A stretch of 64,000 nt of DNA from Dentipellis sp. KUC8613 (lineage: Eukaryota > Basidiomycota > Agaricomycetes > Russulales > Hericiaceae): positions 149,630 to 213,629 of the forward strand of contig NSJX01000008.1 of NCBI GenBank assembly GCA_002286715.1. The letters are read 5' to 3'. This document shows positions 47,604 to 60,067 of the stretch, one piece after another. Position 1 is the stretch's first letter, and the number at the start of each line of letters is the position of its first letter. Position numbers and translations under genes: made by a program. The notes beneath the pieces were generated by a model. It searched no databases, was not told where the DNA came from, and worked only from the letters and a program-made list of their open reading frames with translations.

Positions 47604-48702
47604 CTAAAATACAGAGGCATTGCCCGCTTCTTAATTGCCGCTGCTTCTCCGACCATTCAAAGCCTTCTCAGCCAACTCGCAGGTAGTGCCGAGGTAGAAC
47701 TTCTGGTCTTGGAGACACGTTTGACCGTCTATAGCGTGATCGATAGAACACGAGATGACAACGGGTGGCAAAGACGAGCACGACCTCGCACGCTTTCCAT
47801 GTGTACATTTTTCTTGACACCATTGAAAGGTGGTACAGTGGATAGGTGACGACAAGAGGTACGGACCACTTACCCCTTATGGCCCCCGGGAAGCAATCAC
47901 TTCGCGTTGCCTAGTCTGTCCTAGAAATAGAAGCCTCTTTCAGGTACCAGATGTGGTGCACGAGGCAGAGGACTCACGGTTTGATAGGATCTATGGCGCT
48001 TGCAGCTGTCTGCATATTTCGAGAAGATGTCTTGGTGATTCTGGGGATCCGCGGAGAGACTACGGTCAGCGCTTGTTCGTTCTGGAACGTACACCACAGA
48101 TCGAAGTCGCTATACTCAGCGATGGCCTCCTGTGTGCGACCGGTTTCAGTTTCAAATTTCAAGCGGTACAAGTGTTGGATTAGAAGCAAAAGCGACTCGG
48201 ACTCGAGGAAAAGCCGCAGCGCTTTGGCGCCGAATACGAACGATCACGTGACCGCGACGCGCGTCGACCAGTTTAGGCGCCTACCTCTTGAGGCTCTTCC
48301 TCGAACAAACCATCTTTAACCAGGCAAAAATTGTCATCTACACCAATCGCGTCGGAAGACACTTGGCGGAGTTAACAGCTTCTCGATGAATTCTATTACG
48401 CCACTGCTGGCGATTTCTTCTCCGGCACCTCTTGCTAGGCTTAAAACCGACGACGAAGAATGCAAACGCCGAAGTGCTGCACCCATTGAATGGAGATCGC
48501 GCCCATGGCGCTGCATCGAGCAGACATCCTGGCATAAACATGAGGACGTATCCTCTGAATTACTCATCTATGTCGGCTTTTAGATGTTGCTTCGAACCGA
48601 GTGCCTCACGGTACGGTTGCCTGGTGCGTATAAAACTGGGTGTCGCCCACTCATGGGAAGGAGCCCAGTGCCGGATCTCTTTCCCCCAAAGTCGTGGTTA
48701 TT
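47604..48702. other. Relic or gene-poor stretch
   Basis: 47690-47890 repeats sequence from 41958-42170. 47900-48640 has short frames on both strands (for example 47974-48189 -, with YRLKFETETGRTQEAIAEYS) that might be an N-terminal exon of the phosphotransferase-like relic. No complete gene is supported. The last 100 bases are the SDR promoter. Confidence 0.4.
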
Positions 48703-50038
48703 ATGGGCTTCCTCTTTTCTCGCCCGAGCTATGATCCGAATCGCGATATTCCTGACTTGACAGGGAAGATCGCTATCGTGACTGGAGCGAAGTACGTGTC
48801 TCTTCTTTCTCAGTGTTTCTATATTGCCTCACGTCGTTCACAAAATAGCGCTGGAATCGGCCTGCGTACATCTGAGCAACTCGCGCTGCACGGTGCCAAG
48901 GTGTATCTCGCCTGCCGGACCGGCTCTAAAGCGCAAGCTGCTATCAGAAATATTGAGAACGCAACGCCCTCGCTGAAGGGCCAGGATCGGGTCGTGTGGC
49001 TTCCCCTCGACCTCTCCTCGGTCGTGGGATCAAAGAAGGCGGCGGAGGAGTTTCTGGCCAAAGAGAAGCGCCTGGACATCCTGAGTAAGTTGCATTCTGA
49101 ATATGTACGTGCGTCTCTTACGGAAAGCCCACTAACATTCGCTACAGTAAATAATGCAGGCAGATTGGCAGAGAACTATGAGCTGAGCAAAGAGGGGCTG
49201 GAGCTGTCTGTCGCAGTGAAGTGAGTATTTCTTTTTGTTGGTGTGAGTTCTCTTCTGAGCGACCCGTGCAGCCATTTCGGACACTTCATCTTCACGAAGA
49301 CATTGCTCCCGCTCATCGAAGAGACGGCGAAGCGAGGAGACTCAGATGTCAGAATTATCAACGTACGCCCACCACTGCTTGCGAAAGGGATAGATATTGA
49401 TATCTGATACCCTGAAGCTTTCATCGTCTACACACACGGAACCGGGCAATACGAAGTTCGGTAGTCTCGAAGAGCTCAATGATCCGCAAGGTGAACCTGG
49501 GAAAGAGAACGTGTGGGGTTCTAAGTTCAAACGTTACGGTAGATAATGTCTTTTATCTCAACCCTGTTCATTACCGTTAACTACGCAAGATTCTAGGGAA
49601 ATCCAAGCTTATGAACATGCTATTCACAACTGAGCTTCAGAGACGCATCGATGCAAAGAACGTGCCTATAACAGTCCTTGCAGTGCACCCCGGTGGGGTC
49701 GCGACTGGTTCGTCCTCGCTCACTTCTTCAATCGAGAAATCACCACTGAACCAGTTGCAGAGGGTGCTAGCGAGCTCGACTTGCCCTGGTACTTCAAGAT
49801 CTTCTTGAAACTCTTCGCTATGGACCCTCTACAAGGCGCATTCACGAGCCTATTCGCCGCAACCAGCGCGCAAGTTGCAGCCGAGCGGGAGAAATACAAA
49901 GGCAAATACCTGGTTCCGTACGGCAAGATTGCCGGCCCCGCTACTGCGGCAGCGAAAGACGCTGCGCTAGCGAAGACACTCTGGGAGACTTCCGAGAATG
50001 TTTCGAATGACATTCTGGTAAAAGCGGGCCCCAGATAG
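48703..50038 (+). CDS. Short-chain dehydrogenase/reductase (retinol-dehydrogenase-like)
   Basis: The gene is multi-exon. GKIAIVTGA joins across the first intron to NAGIGL, giving the TGxxxGIG cofactor loop. VNNAG, HFGHFIFTKTLLPLIE and the catalytic YGKSKLMNMLF (YxxxK) follow, then VLAVHPGGVATG. The YxxxK motif is itself built across an intron. The C-terminus (PWYFKIFLKLFAMDPLQGAF) resembles fungal WWOX or retinol-dehydrogenase-like SDRs. An NAD(P)-dependent alcohol/ketone oxidoreductase is expected; the substrate is unknown. No broken motif was found. Confidence 0.9.
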
Positions 50039-50888
50039 TTATTTCTCTGATATACATCACTGGTTGTGACTACAGCTTATTTATTCGGATCAAGCAGTGT
50101 CGTACGCGTGTTGAAGATGTCATTTTGAGTATCGCCGTGTGGCACGACAGCAGTGCTGCAACTGCACCCCCCCCATATGTCCAATCCATTGCGATCATGG
50201 AACAGGACCTTAGGCCTTAGTCTATTTACCGGATTGTATATCCGGCTTCTCCGACACAGGGCGCTATTGATCCTCAAACACTGAAAACAAACACTTATTT
50301 AGTGTCAACGTCTTCACCCGTTATTCGTTGGGCTGTATTGCTACTTTACCACCCTCTTCACCAGTCTTCGGCAGGCTGACAACGTAGCGTGAGTTCCCGG
50401 GCTGCTTAATACACATCAGGCATCGAAACGGTGAGTTTCATGCCGGGCTGACATGTCGTGCCCGAGTCTCTTAGATATCGTGGGCTTCTCGGGAGACAAC
50501 ATATGTCAATGCGTCTCACGGCGTGCGCGCTTTTTCATATATACGTGACTTTCACTTGGTTTCCTTGGTCATCACCACATGTATGATACAATGACTGGCA
50601 CCGCGTCTATCCCGATAAAAACAGGAAGGAATGTACTATATGCAACAAGAGGGTATAAGTAATTCTTTGGAGTCAGTCCGTCAATGTCCATACCAAATCG
50701 CCAATAGGTATAAATATCGCAAGGTCGTTTCTCGTAACACAACGCAGGGCCGGTTCAACACGACGATAGAGGACAGGAGACGCATTACAGCGGGCAGTTC
50801 TTTTCGCTCATGGAGACATTAGCGAAGTACGGCCCTAGACGCGGGAATCTAAATCAGCACCGAGGCGAAATCAGATACGAAGTCAGAT
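50039..50888. other. Intergenic, convergent 3' ends
   Basis: About 850 bases between the SDR and lipase 3' ends. Only short unsupported frames were seen. Confidence 0.4.
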
Positions 50889-52123
50889 TTAGAACGAACC
50901 GATGTGATCAGGAATGCTGGTAGAGAGCAGCGAGTTGCCGTCCACGCAGTTGCTGTTCTCCTGCCCGGGGCACGCGACGGTAACGGAAGCGTTCCCGCTC
51001 GCGGCATCCGTCTGCGAGATGTGCACCTCACCAGACGAGTGCTGGTACCCGATGAAGCGCGGCGGGACGGTCGGCACGGGGTCGTTCTTGTGCGTGATGA
51101 ACGTGAAGTTGCTACCGAGCTATTGGCCGGACAACGTGATCAGTATCATGGCTCCGGGCTGAATAGAGAGACAGCCCGCGGCGATGGCCAGCACGTACCG
51201 TCGAGTCGATGAGGTTGGCGTAGTCGGGGTTCCCGCCGCGCGGCAGGCCGAATACGACGGTGCTGATCTCCACGGAGGGGTCCAAGTTCATCTTGAGCAT
51301 GAGTGCGTCCATCGTCGCGATGGCGGCGCCAAGACTGTGGCCGGTCACTGCGACCTTGCTCACATTCTTGCTCACGAGACCCGCCTTCACGGTCGCCAAG
51401 ACCGTGTCGGCTGTGCGCTCTTGCGTGTAGGCAAAGCCGTCGTGGACCTGGACTCCCGCTGTTTTTTGATGAAGGTGTTCGTTAGATGTGGTTATACAGG
51501 AGATGGAAGAGAGAGACGGACAGCCGGCTTTGGGGAAGAGGGTGCTGTTGATGTCCTTGAGAACGAATTCGGCATCATTGATGACCGACAAGCTAGATTT
51601 CCAGGGTAAGTTCGGGTATGGAGAGCCACATGAACGGACACACATGTTACTGGAGTCGGTTCCTTGATGCGCGACTACCAGGCTCTGAGTAGTCTTGTCG
51701 TGGGCGACGAAGACTAGTTAGTATAGCGTCAGCTCATCCAGCTACTGAGTAAAATTTGACCAGGCATACATCGAGGAATTCTTCCACCGTCTACATCAAG
51801 CGCAATCGCGCACGTTAGATACATCGACCTCAACGAAAGATCTAGCACTTACCGCCACCGACCACCAAGGGCTCAACGTCGCCCATACCTAATGCCTGAC
51901 ACGGCTCCCCACAATCCCACTTCTCTACGGCATCACTTGAGCAATAAGCGATCCGAGAGAACTGGGCAGGTCGGACGAAGTTTGCGTCAATCGTGTCTTC
52001 GGACACAGGCGTAGTTGCCTCCTTGGACGAAGGGCCTTCGCCACGATCGACGAGAGGCACACCACGAGCGATGAGCGGGAGGGCGAGGAGGGTCGCAGCG
52101 AGACGGGCGGGAATATAAACCAT
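50889..52123 (-). CDS. Secreted class 3 lipase
   Basis: The start MVYIPARLAATLLALPLIAR is a signal peptide. After several introns come FSRIAYCSSDAVEKWDCGEP, FVAHDKTTQSLVVAHQGTDS (oxyanion-side HQGT), VHDGF, and the nucleophile elbow TGHSLGAAIA. Then FGLPRGGNPDYANLIDS and the PVPTVPPRFIGYQHSSGEVH segment supply the Asp and His. This is the Rhizomucor-type lipase/feruloyl-esterase fold (PF01764), acting outside the cell on acylglycerols or similar esters. Cysteines near both ends suggest disulphides. Exon borders between 51600 and 51850 were not fixed exactly. Confidence 0.9.
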
Positions 52124-53331
52124 TGCGAATTAAGATGGGCGATAATTTGGGTCGGTAAGAATCGTTGCTGGAAGGACTGGCTACCAGAAAAAGGCCTCGC
52201 AGAGGGTCGAAGAATGAAATGGAGTAGGCTCAGCCTAGAAAGCGAAAGAACAGGGATAGGGAAACCGGGGGGGAAGGGGGCAGCTTGACCTTGGGCAACG
52301 ATCAGCTTTATGCCAAGTTCTGAAGGCCTGACGCCTGAGATTTGGGAAGCCGGCACCGGATCGAGATCAAAAGATTCTTAGGATATTTCGAAGAAGCTAA
52401 TGACCACACGTACGTTGCCACCACGCTATATTAGCAGCAATATACTGCTCCGACGCCGCCGAATGATGACCACGGCTGCAAGAGGTTCTACAATGGCGTC
52501 CCTGTACGCTCAATCGCTAGATTTTGAAAACACTTGAGGACACGCAAGGTGTACGGCCCAAGAGACTTGAGGATCCGTGCACAGCACTGGAACCGTGACA
52601 GGGCGAACTTGCGAGAGCAGCGACGTTTGGATCACAATATCTGGCAGTGATGAGCGGCCATCATGCAACACAAACAGCAGGGGGTGGGAAGGAGCAGTGT
52701 GCTTCAACTTGTTGAGTCTCCGAGACGCCCATCTCGGCTGTGCCGTTGTGCCTGGTCGGGGTATTTGCTGTCGACTTGTCGACTTGCCGACAACCTTTCG
52801 AGCTTAGCGACGACGTCGACGGTCGCAGGCCCGAAACGACATACGGCATCGTAGCCTGTACATGTATTGCTGCGATATGCTTGTGGCTGCTGACTTGCTT
52901 CTAGATGCACAGGGTTGAATATAACTCGCGGGAGGAAATCGAAGGACTCCAGCGTATGTTACTTCAAGTATTGCCTCTTGCAGTCGCGGTCATCAAACAA
53001 AAGCATGTTCCATCTGTTTCGCACTATGCACCTGCCTCCGGATCCGACGTGTGCAAAAACATGAAATACACACGGAGAACCCGAACCTACCACATGCACC
53101 CGCGCTCAAAAGTACCTATCACGGATCGCTAACGCATGGACTCCACGAGACTCGGGTATGAGAAAGAAAATGAAATTGCAAGCAACCTAAAGGAAGGAAT
53201 ATCGATACACAAATCCTACAACCAATCCAATCAAGATCCAGTCGAAAAATGAAACAGATCACGGGAGGCACTGGGCCCCCCAGTTCTCAGAACCGCTCCC
53301 CAGCTCCTCAAACAAACGTGCAAGAAATGAA
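52124..53331. other. Intergenic
   Basis: About 1.2 kb, lipase promoter on the left and 3' flank of the repetitive gene on the right. Short frames on both strands are unrecognisable. Confidence 0.4.
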
Positions 53332-56283
53332 CTAGTTGGAAGCCGCGGCGTTGCATTGGTCGTTCTGCTTGTCGCAGTCCGAGACAGAGAAGCCAGCGCC
53401 CGAGTTGGCTGCGTCGGCGCAGGCGTTGTGCTGGATCGAGCACGAGCGCTGCAGGGCGGCGGCGACGTTGAGGTCGGACTCAGCGGCGCCCTCACCCTCG
53501 ACTTCGAAACCACGGCCACCGGGGGTCACAGCAGGAGCGGTGCCACCAACTGCATCCAAAGTAGTGAGATTCTGGTATCCTTGTTTTTGATAGAAGCAAC
53601 TTACGAGAGCCGGTGAAAGTCTGGAGGTTACCGCTGGACGCAGCGGCACCCGAAGAAGTGCTGGTAGCAGCAGTCGTGCTCGCGGCAGCGGCAGCAGTGG
53701 TAGTCGCAGCAGAGGCGGCCTGAGTCGCAGCGGCAGAAGCAGTCGCAGCGCCCGAGCCGACGCCTGCGGCGACAGTAACACCCTGGTCGTTGACCTCGGC
53801 AACAGCGGCGAAGTTGGTCTTGATACCGAATACAGCGTTGAAGGCTAAGGACATAGTCATGTGAGCATGAAGATGCACCTCCGTATAAATAGCACTTACC
53901 ATCGGCCTGAGCACCGGTGCCCTTGGTCTGACCATCAGCGGCGGTCTTAGCAGTCGCGCAGGTGTCCTTCGCGGTCTGGTCGGCGCCGCAGGTGTTGGTC
54001 AGTTGATCACACATGAACTGAGTGATGATGTCGATGTTCTGCGCCGAGCCGTGGTTGTAAGAGGCTACCAACGTAAATTAGCACTGACACCTCCGTCGAA
54101 GCAGACGTAAGTCATACTCACTCTTGTCAACAGGCTCAAAGCTGGTCTCCTTGCGGTTATCGAAACCAGTGGCGAACTCGATCTGAGGGACAGAGCACGA
54201 GCCAAAGTCGCCAATGGAGCCGCTCGATGGCGAGGTAGCATCGTTGTTGGTACCCGCAGCAGAGGTCGTAGCAGCGGCAGCAGCACCGGTCGCGGTTGCG
54301 CTTGCAGCTCCAACAGTCACGCCTTGATCATTGACTTGAGCAACAGCAGCGAAGTTGGTCTGGACACCGAATGCAGCATTGAAAGCTAAGGAAAGAGTGA
54401 CAGTCAGCCTTCACCATGAACCGCTCGCAAAGAATAGTGATCTGCACGCACCATCAGCCTGAGCACCGGTGCCCTTCGTCTGCGCATCAGCAGCCGCGGT
54501 CGCAGTCTGGCAGGTATCCTTGGCAGTCTGGTCCGCCTTGCACTTGTTCGTCAGTTGGTCGCAGATGAACTGGCTGATGATGTCGATGTTCTGCGCAGAT
54601 CCGTGGTTGAACGAGTCTGGATCGCACGATCATCTGTCAACGAAACCCTCACGTCGCGAGATGTAATGGATTGACTTACTGAGGTCAGCAGGCTCAAACG
54701 CAGTCTCCTTGCGACCGTCGAGGCCGGCAGCGAACTTGATTTGGGGCACGGAGCAGGAGCCAAAGTCGCCAATGGCAGACGGGGAGGCAGCGTTGTCCGA
54801 GCCAGCCGCAGTCGTGGTCGCAGCGGCGGCAGCAGTAGTGGCGGCAGCAGCGGTCGTGGCAGCAGCGGTGGCAGTGGCGGCACCAGCGCCAGCGGCAACG
54901 GTCACACCCTGGTCGTTTACCTCCGCGACGGCGGCAAAGTTGGTCTGAATACCGAAGACGGCGTTGAAGGCTACAGTCTGTTGTCAGCCTCAAGGTATCA
55001 GATTGGTCGAAGAGCGGGTCGCACCATCGGCTTGAGCACCGGTCCCCTTGGTCTGGCCGTCAGCGGCAGTCTTGGCGGTCGCGCAGGTATCCTTGGCTGT
55101 CTGGTCAGCCTTGCAGGAGTTGGTCAATTGATCACACATGAACTGGGTGATGATATCGATGTTCTGAGCAGAGCCGTGGTTGTACGAAGCTATGAAACTC
55201 ATCAACTTTGCTCCACTCGATCCAGACAAAGGTTAATATACGCACTCTTGTCGACGGGCTGGAAGCTCGTCTCCTTGCGGTTGTCAAAGCCGGTAGCAAA
55301 TTCGATCTGAGGGACCGAGCATGAACCGAAGTCGCCAATGGAACCAGGCGCCGCCCCATTGTTACCAGCCGCGGCAGACCCGGAAGACGCGTTGTTGGCA
55401 GCTGCAGCCGAAGTCGACGCTGCAGCTGCAGCAGACGTGGTCGCCGCAGCGGCAGCAGCTGTGGTCGCAGCACCAGCAGATGCCGCGCCGCCCACAGCTG
55501 CGTTGATCTCGTCGGCCGTAGCGTCATCAACGAGCTTGTTCTGCGAGAAGATGCAGCCAGGCTCGTCGTTCGCGTCGTCGCAGGAGTTGCCAGCGGCAGT
55601 GGGGTCGCCAATCTGGCCGGGCGCGAACGTGCCGGACTTGAGCGCGTCCTGCGGGTCGCCGCCGACAGCGTGGATCTGCTGCGCAAGGGCGAGCACGACG
55701 GCCTTGTTGTGCGCCGCCGCGCCAGGGGACGCAGGGTCCTGGTGCTGCGAGATCGCGGCAATCTGTGAAATGCCCATGTCAGGATGGTGATGGTGAAAGA
55801 AGGAGGTCGGCTCTTACCTCGGGGTTGACGGCCTTCAGGCTCGTGCAGTTGGCGGAGGTAGCACCGACGGAGCCGGTGTTGCGCTCGAGAGCACGGAAGA
55901 TGAGGGCGTTGACCATGCCGTTGACATCACCAGCGGCCTTCGCGTTCGTGAACGCTTGATCGGCAACGGCCTGCTGGAGACAGTCGGTATCGGTGATAGA
56001 GCCAGCACCAGCGGCAGCGGCAGCATTGCCAAGGAGAGCGAAGATGGGATCCTGAATCTTCGCAGGGTTGTTCAGGTTGAGACTTGTCCTCGCCGCATCA
56101 ACGATCGAGTTGTGACTGTGCTCTGATGATGAGAAAGTCTCGTCAGCAAGCGCGTGCGATGATTTGGGGGTTCAGGAGGCACGTACCTTGAGGAACCTCA
56201 CGTCTGAAACGGTACCCGAGGGGTGCCGCCGACGTGGAGGCGGTGATCGACAGGAGCGAGAGGAGGACGTTCTGATAGAGCAT
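53332..56283 (-). CDS. Secreted Ala/Thr-rich protein with three tandem units
   Basis: The start at 56283 gives a signal peptide (MLYQNVLLSLLSITASTSAA) and an RR motif that may be a Kex2-type site. The N-terminal domain includes DTDCLQQAVADQAF and DDANDEPGCIFSQNKLVDD. Three repeats follow, each with IGDFGSCSVPQIEFA, GFDNRKETSFQPVDKS, NHGSAQNIDII and DQLTN.C.ADQTAKDTC, NFAAVAEVNDQGVTV, joined by long Ala/Thr/Ser linkers suited to O-glycosylation. The C-terminal tail has CSIQHNACADAANSGAG and CDKQNDQC. Each repeat is divided by introns at the same points. It is probably a cell-wall or extracellular structural protein. I recognise the repeat as recurring in Agaricomycetes but know no assigned function. 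Confidence 0.85.
53990..55350 (-). repeat. Three intragenic tandem repeat units
   Basis: Units of roughly 550-600 bases begin with IGDFGSCSVPQI near 55345, 54770 and 54220. They share intron positions and differ mainly in the Ala-rich linker length. Exon duplication including introns explains this. Confidence 0.85.
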
Positions 56284-57585
56284 GGTGGAGGTTTTTGAGA
56301 ATAGAACTTAGTGTTTAGAAATGGTTGGAAAGGTTAAAGAAAGGTGCAGGTCGATAGAAGGTGCTTGAAATGGACCACCAGGGATATACCACCAGGGACT
56401 GTACGACTCGAAGTCAGTATTCGCATACTCGAAATCGAGAGGCAATGCAAGCGCCCAGCACGCCCACTCACCAAAGAACTGGAGAGATTCAATAGGAAAA
56501 AGAACCCGCAAGAACCAGTCTTCGCCGGGAAAGGTGGAGAAGCAAAGGGGTTGGAAAGGAATGTCCTCATCATCCGCCGGCGAAGCTTATATACCAGGTG
56601 GCCACGTAAATGCATGTCGTTATCCCAAGAATTATCCGGTTGCCGTCCTCCGGTGAGAGAAGCAGAACTAGGCTGGATGTGGGCGCGGCCGCCGCGAGGG
56701 CGAGACGCTGCGGTCCTCGGATGCTCGGACACGGAGTGCCTGCAGGACCCAGGGCAATTATGCGTGGTCCGCCAAGATGCATATTGGTTGCCAGGCACGA
56801 GACCGGATGCGCACGCCTCAAAGGTGCGCAGGGAAGTCTGGGGCAAAAGGGGAACAAAGGCTGTCATGGGACGTTCGAAACTCTCGGCGCTGGTGATGTC
56901 GAGGACGACGTTTGGAGATCAGCAATTCAAAAGACGTTTTCGCAAACAGACTTCAAGCCTCAACTCATTGACTCGGAATTGAAGTAAACGCGATTTGCAA
57001 CGCGTAGGACCACGGCACGGACGAACGCAAGCTCTGCCTGAACGGGTCAACCGTGATGATGACGGCAATCTACAGAACGATGATCGACGAGACCACGACG
57101 CTCACGCGTGTCGAACTGTGAAGAAAGGTGCAGCAGCGGACGGCAACGGGGAATGCAGCATCTGGAGATAGTCGCCATAGCAAACGCGAGGCTGGCTGAG
57201 ATCATGAATCATGATGGTCTATGCATTTGCTTCCGCGGCTTTCTGACAAAGTATCGAAGTGTACGCAGACTGATTTTCGTGTGGAGGAGGATCGTTGGCA
57301 GGGAGCAGGCAATAAGTTGAAGGATGTCGAGGAGACGAAGTACAACTTGAAAGCCATGTTGAGTCCTTTCATGAGAACCGCTATCGGAGTGCGAAGCGGG
57401 AAGGCAGTAATCGGAATCATCCGATCGACCGCCATCGAGAAATTCAAAGTCTAAGTCCTCCCGAGCGACCGAAAGCATAATACAGAGCCAAATGAAAGCC
57501 AAAAGTACAAACGCAAATGTCTATCCATACAGCACCACACACCTTCCATTGTCATTTCCCAACACTCAAGGGTCTTGGGTCATAC
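56284..57585. other. Intergenic
   Basis: About 1.3 kb: promoter of the secreted protein gene (56284-56600) and 3' flank of the CDC4-like gene. Frames of 100-210 codons in the middle lack motifs and overlap each other on both strands; none is called. Confidence 0.4.
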
Positions 57586-60067
57586 TCACGACACCTCCCT
57601 CCCCTTCGGCCTAAAGCTCCAAATCTCCACGACCGTCTTACCCGCCCTCTTACACAGCACCGCACATCCCTCCCGGCGAAACACGACCTTCCACACGATC
57701 TCGCTCCCCTCTGTCAGATCGCGGATGTAATTTCCGCCGGGCGCGGTGCTGCCCTCGCCGAGGTCCCACAGGCGCACCCGCCCATCGTTCCCGCCCGTCA
57801 CGAGGAACTGGTCGTCGAACTGCAGCGACGTGACGGACGAGTCGTGCGCCGCGATGCGGTGCTGCACCGTGTACGACGGCAGCGAGAACGTGATCACGCG
57901 CCCGTCGGCGCCGCCCGTGGCGAGGAGCGTCGGCGAGAGCTGGAGCTGGCAGACCAGCGCGGTGTGGCCTTGCAGGAGCGCGAGGCATTGCCTGTGAAGC
58001 TGGTTAGAGAATGGTTCGTCAAGATACATTCACGCGAGAAACACATACCCGGTGTGAGCATCCCATAGCCTCACCGTCGTATCGAGTCCACCCGACGCAA
58101 TCCGCACCCCATCATATGCCACTGAATATATCTGATGGAAGTGGCCCCTGAACACCTGTAAACACTCCCCGCTGTCCACATCCCAGAGCTAGCGAGACCC
58201 GTCAGTACCAACCGGTGAAGGATATAGAGGAATACGCACGCGACATGTGCAATCGTAGCTCCCGGTGACAATCTGGTTCCCATACGCATCGAGCGCGCGG
58301 ATGCTCTGCGTATGTCCGCGCAGGACCTTGAGCATCCGCCCCTTCTGCACGTCCCACACGCGCAGCGTCGCGTCGCGCGAGCCCGACACCGCGATTGGAC
58401 GGTTGTGCAGCACCTTCAGGCAGCGCACCGTCGACGTGTGGCCCTGCAGGACGTAGATACAGTGTCTGTGACCAGCACCGCCAGTCAGGCTACGCTCAAT
58501 GAAGGAGAAAGACACGAGAAGGCGCACCCAGTGTTGATATCCCACACCCGCAACACCTTATCGCATCCCCCGCTCACGACCAACGCCCCAGGCTGGCCCC
58601 ACCCCTCGCTCGCCCCGCACGAATCCAGCTGCTTCAACCGTGCCCTTTGCTCGCGATCCGCCTCGTCCTCCTCCTCCTCGCGCTCGACCTCGCCATCCTC
58701 GCCACCCACAAAGTCCTCCCGCTCCACGCCCTCCGCGCGCGCACTCGCCGCGCGCGGCGGCGCCGGCCGGGACTGTGCATAGCGCTTCGGCTGGTCAAGG
58801 CCGAGCGCAAGCCGCATCGGCGGCGCGAGCAGCCCGTCGAGGCCCTGCGGGTCCTGCGTGTTGCTGCCCGCCGGCGCGCGATTATGGCGGAGCACATTCT
58901 CGATCGTGTCGCGCAGCTCCGTCTGCAGCGTGCGCCCGCCCGCACCACCCCCGCCGCCGCCGGTGCCTCTGCTCGTGGACGGGTTGACGGCGCCCACGGC
59001 GGCGCCGCCTTCGCACTCGTACGGCCCCGCCCACGCGCCGCCGCGGCTGACGAGGTTGACCGCCCACACGCCGAGCTCGTGCCCGACGAGCGTGCGCACG
59101 AGCAGCCCCGTGCGCGCGCTGAACACGTGGATGCGGTGGTTCGCGAGCCCCGCGACGAGCCAGTCGCCGTCGAGCGCGACGGAGGTGACCACGCCCGAGT
59201 CGGGGTTGAGCACCGGCACGCGGTGCGTGCGCAGGCAGGTGCCGCCCGTGCGCCAGTTTGACACTAGTGTCGATGCGTGAGTGAGCGTGGCAGAGGGGCA
59301 AGGGGTAGAGAGGGTGACACACGGGTTTCGTAGGCGTGTTGGAAGAGCTCGCGGTGGGAGAGGTCTGGCGGGCTGGGCTGGCGGTAGAGCAGCTCGGGCG
59401 TGCGGGGCGGCGGCATGGTCGAGAAGGACGATACGCGGCGCACCGCAGCAGGATGCGGTGCCATCTGTGTGCTCATGTATCTGCCTCTATCCGGCCGACC
59501 TGTTCCTACATTGGCGCTCGAGCTTGCGCCCGCACCGACTTCAGCAGGGATTGCGTCTGGGCCATGCGTGTCTGCGCGGAAGCCGTGTTCGGCACACAGT
59601 GCGCGCCAGAGCGCATCGTCACGCGCCAAGGACCGCCAGCGCCGGCTTACCTGTGCGACGCGGGCGAGTGTGCGGGCATCGTGCACGAAGGAAAGTACAT
59701 GTAAGGCGAGTTCGGGCGGGAGCTCGGCGAGGAAGTCGCGCTTGAGGCGCGGGGCGACGAAGGTGGAGACGAAGAGGAGCTCTGACGGCGTGCAAAGTGC
59801 GAGGAGCGCGGCAAGGTGCGCCTGGCGCTCGGTAGGGGAAAGGTCGGCGAAAGATAAGGGGTGGAGCGCCGATGGAGAGCTAGGGAGAGATTGGGAAGAA
59901 AGTGTTGGGCTTGAAAGTGGAAGAGAGGTGATGGGTGTGGAAGGCCGGAGACGTGGTGAGGGTGCAGGCGTTGGCGGAGAAAGAACGGGCATGTAAAGCG
60001 TGCTCGGGCCTGGTACGGAAGAGTATTGCGTCTCGGCTGCCATCGCAGCGTCGGGTGGAAGGGTCAT
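57586..60067 (-). CDS. F-box/WD40 protein, CDC4-like
   Basis: Exon 1 (59264-60067) has a Ser/Pro-rich N-terminus and an F-box: FLAELPPELALHVLSFVHD, ARTLARVAQVSRRWRSLARD, DALWRAL. WD40 blades follow across later exons: DGDWLVAGLANHRIHVF, LRVWDINTG, STVRCLKVLHNRPIAVSGSR, IVTGSYDCTCRLWDVDSG, RIASGGLDTTVRLWDAHTG, LLATGGADGRVITF, LVTGGNDGRVRLWDLGEG. This is the architecture of Cdc4/Pop1/Fbxw7 substrate receptors of SCF ubiquitin ligases. A long Gly-, Arg- and Glu-rich insertion splits the first and second blades (about 58620-59080). Five or so exons. Assignment to CDC4 rather than another F-box/WD40 paralogue is likely but not certain. Confidence 0.88.

Noticed and set aside
56344..56982. 212-codon plus-strand frame
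   Set aside because: Overlaps competing frames on both strands in a promoter region; low-complexity and unrecognised.
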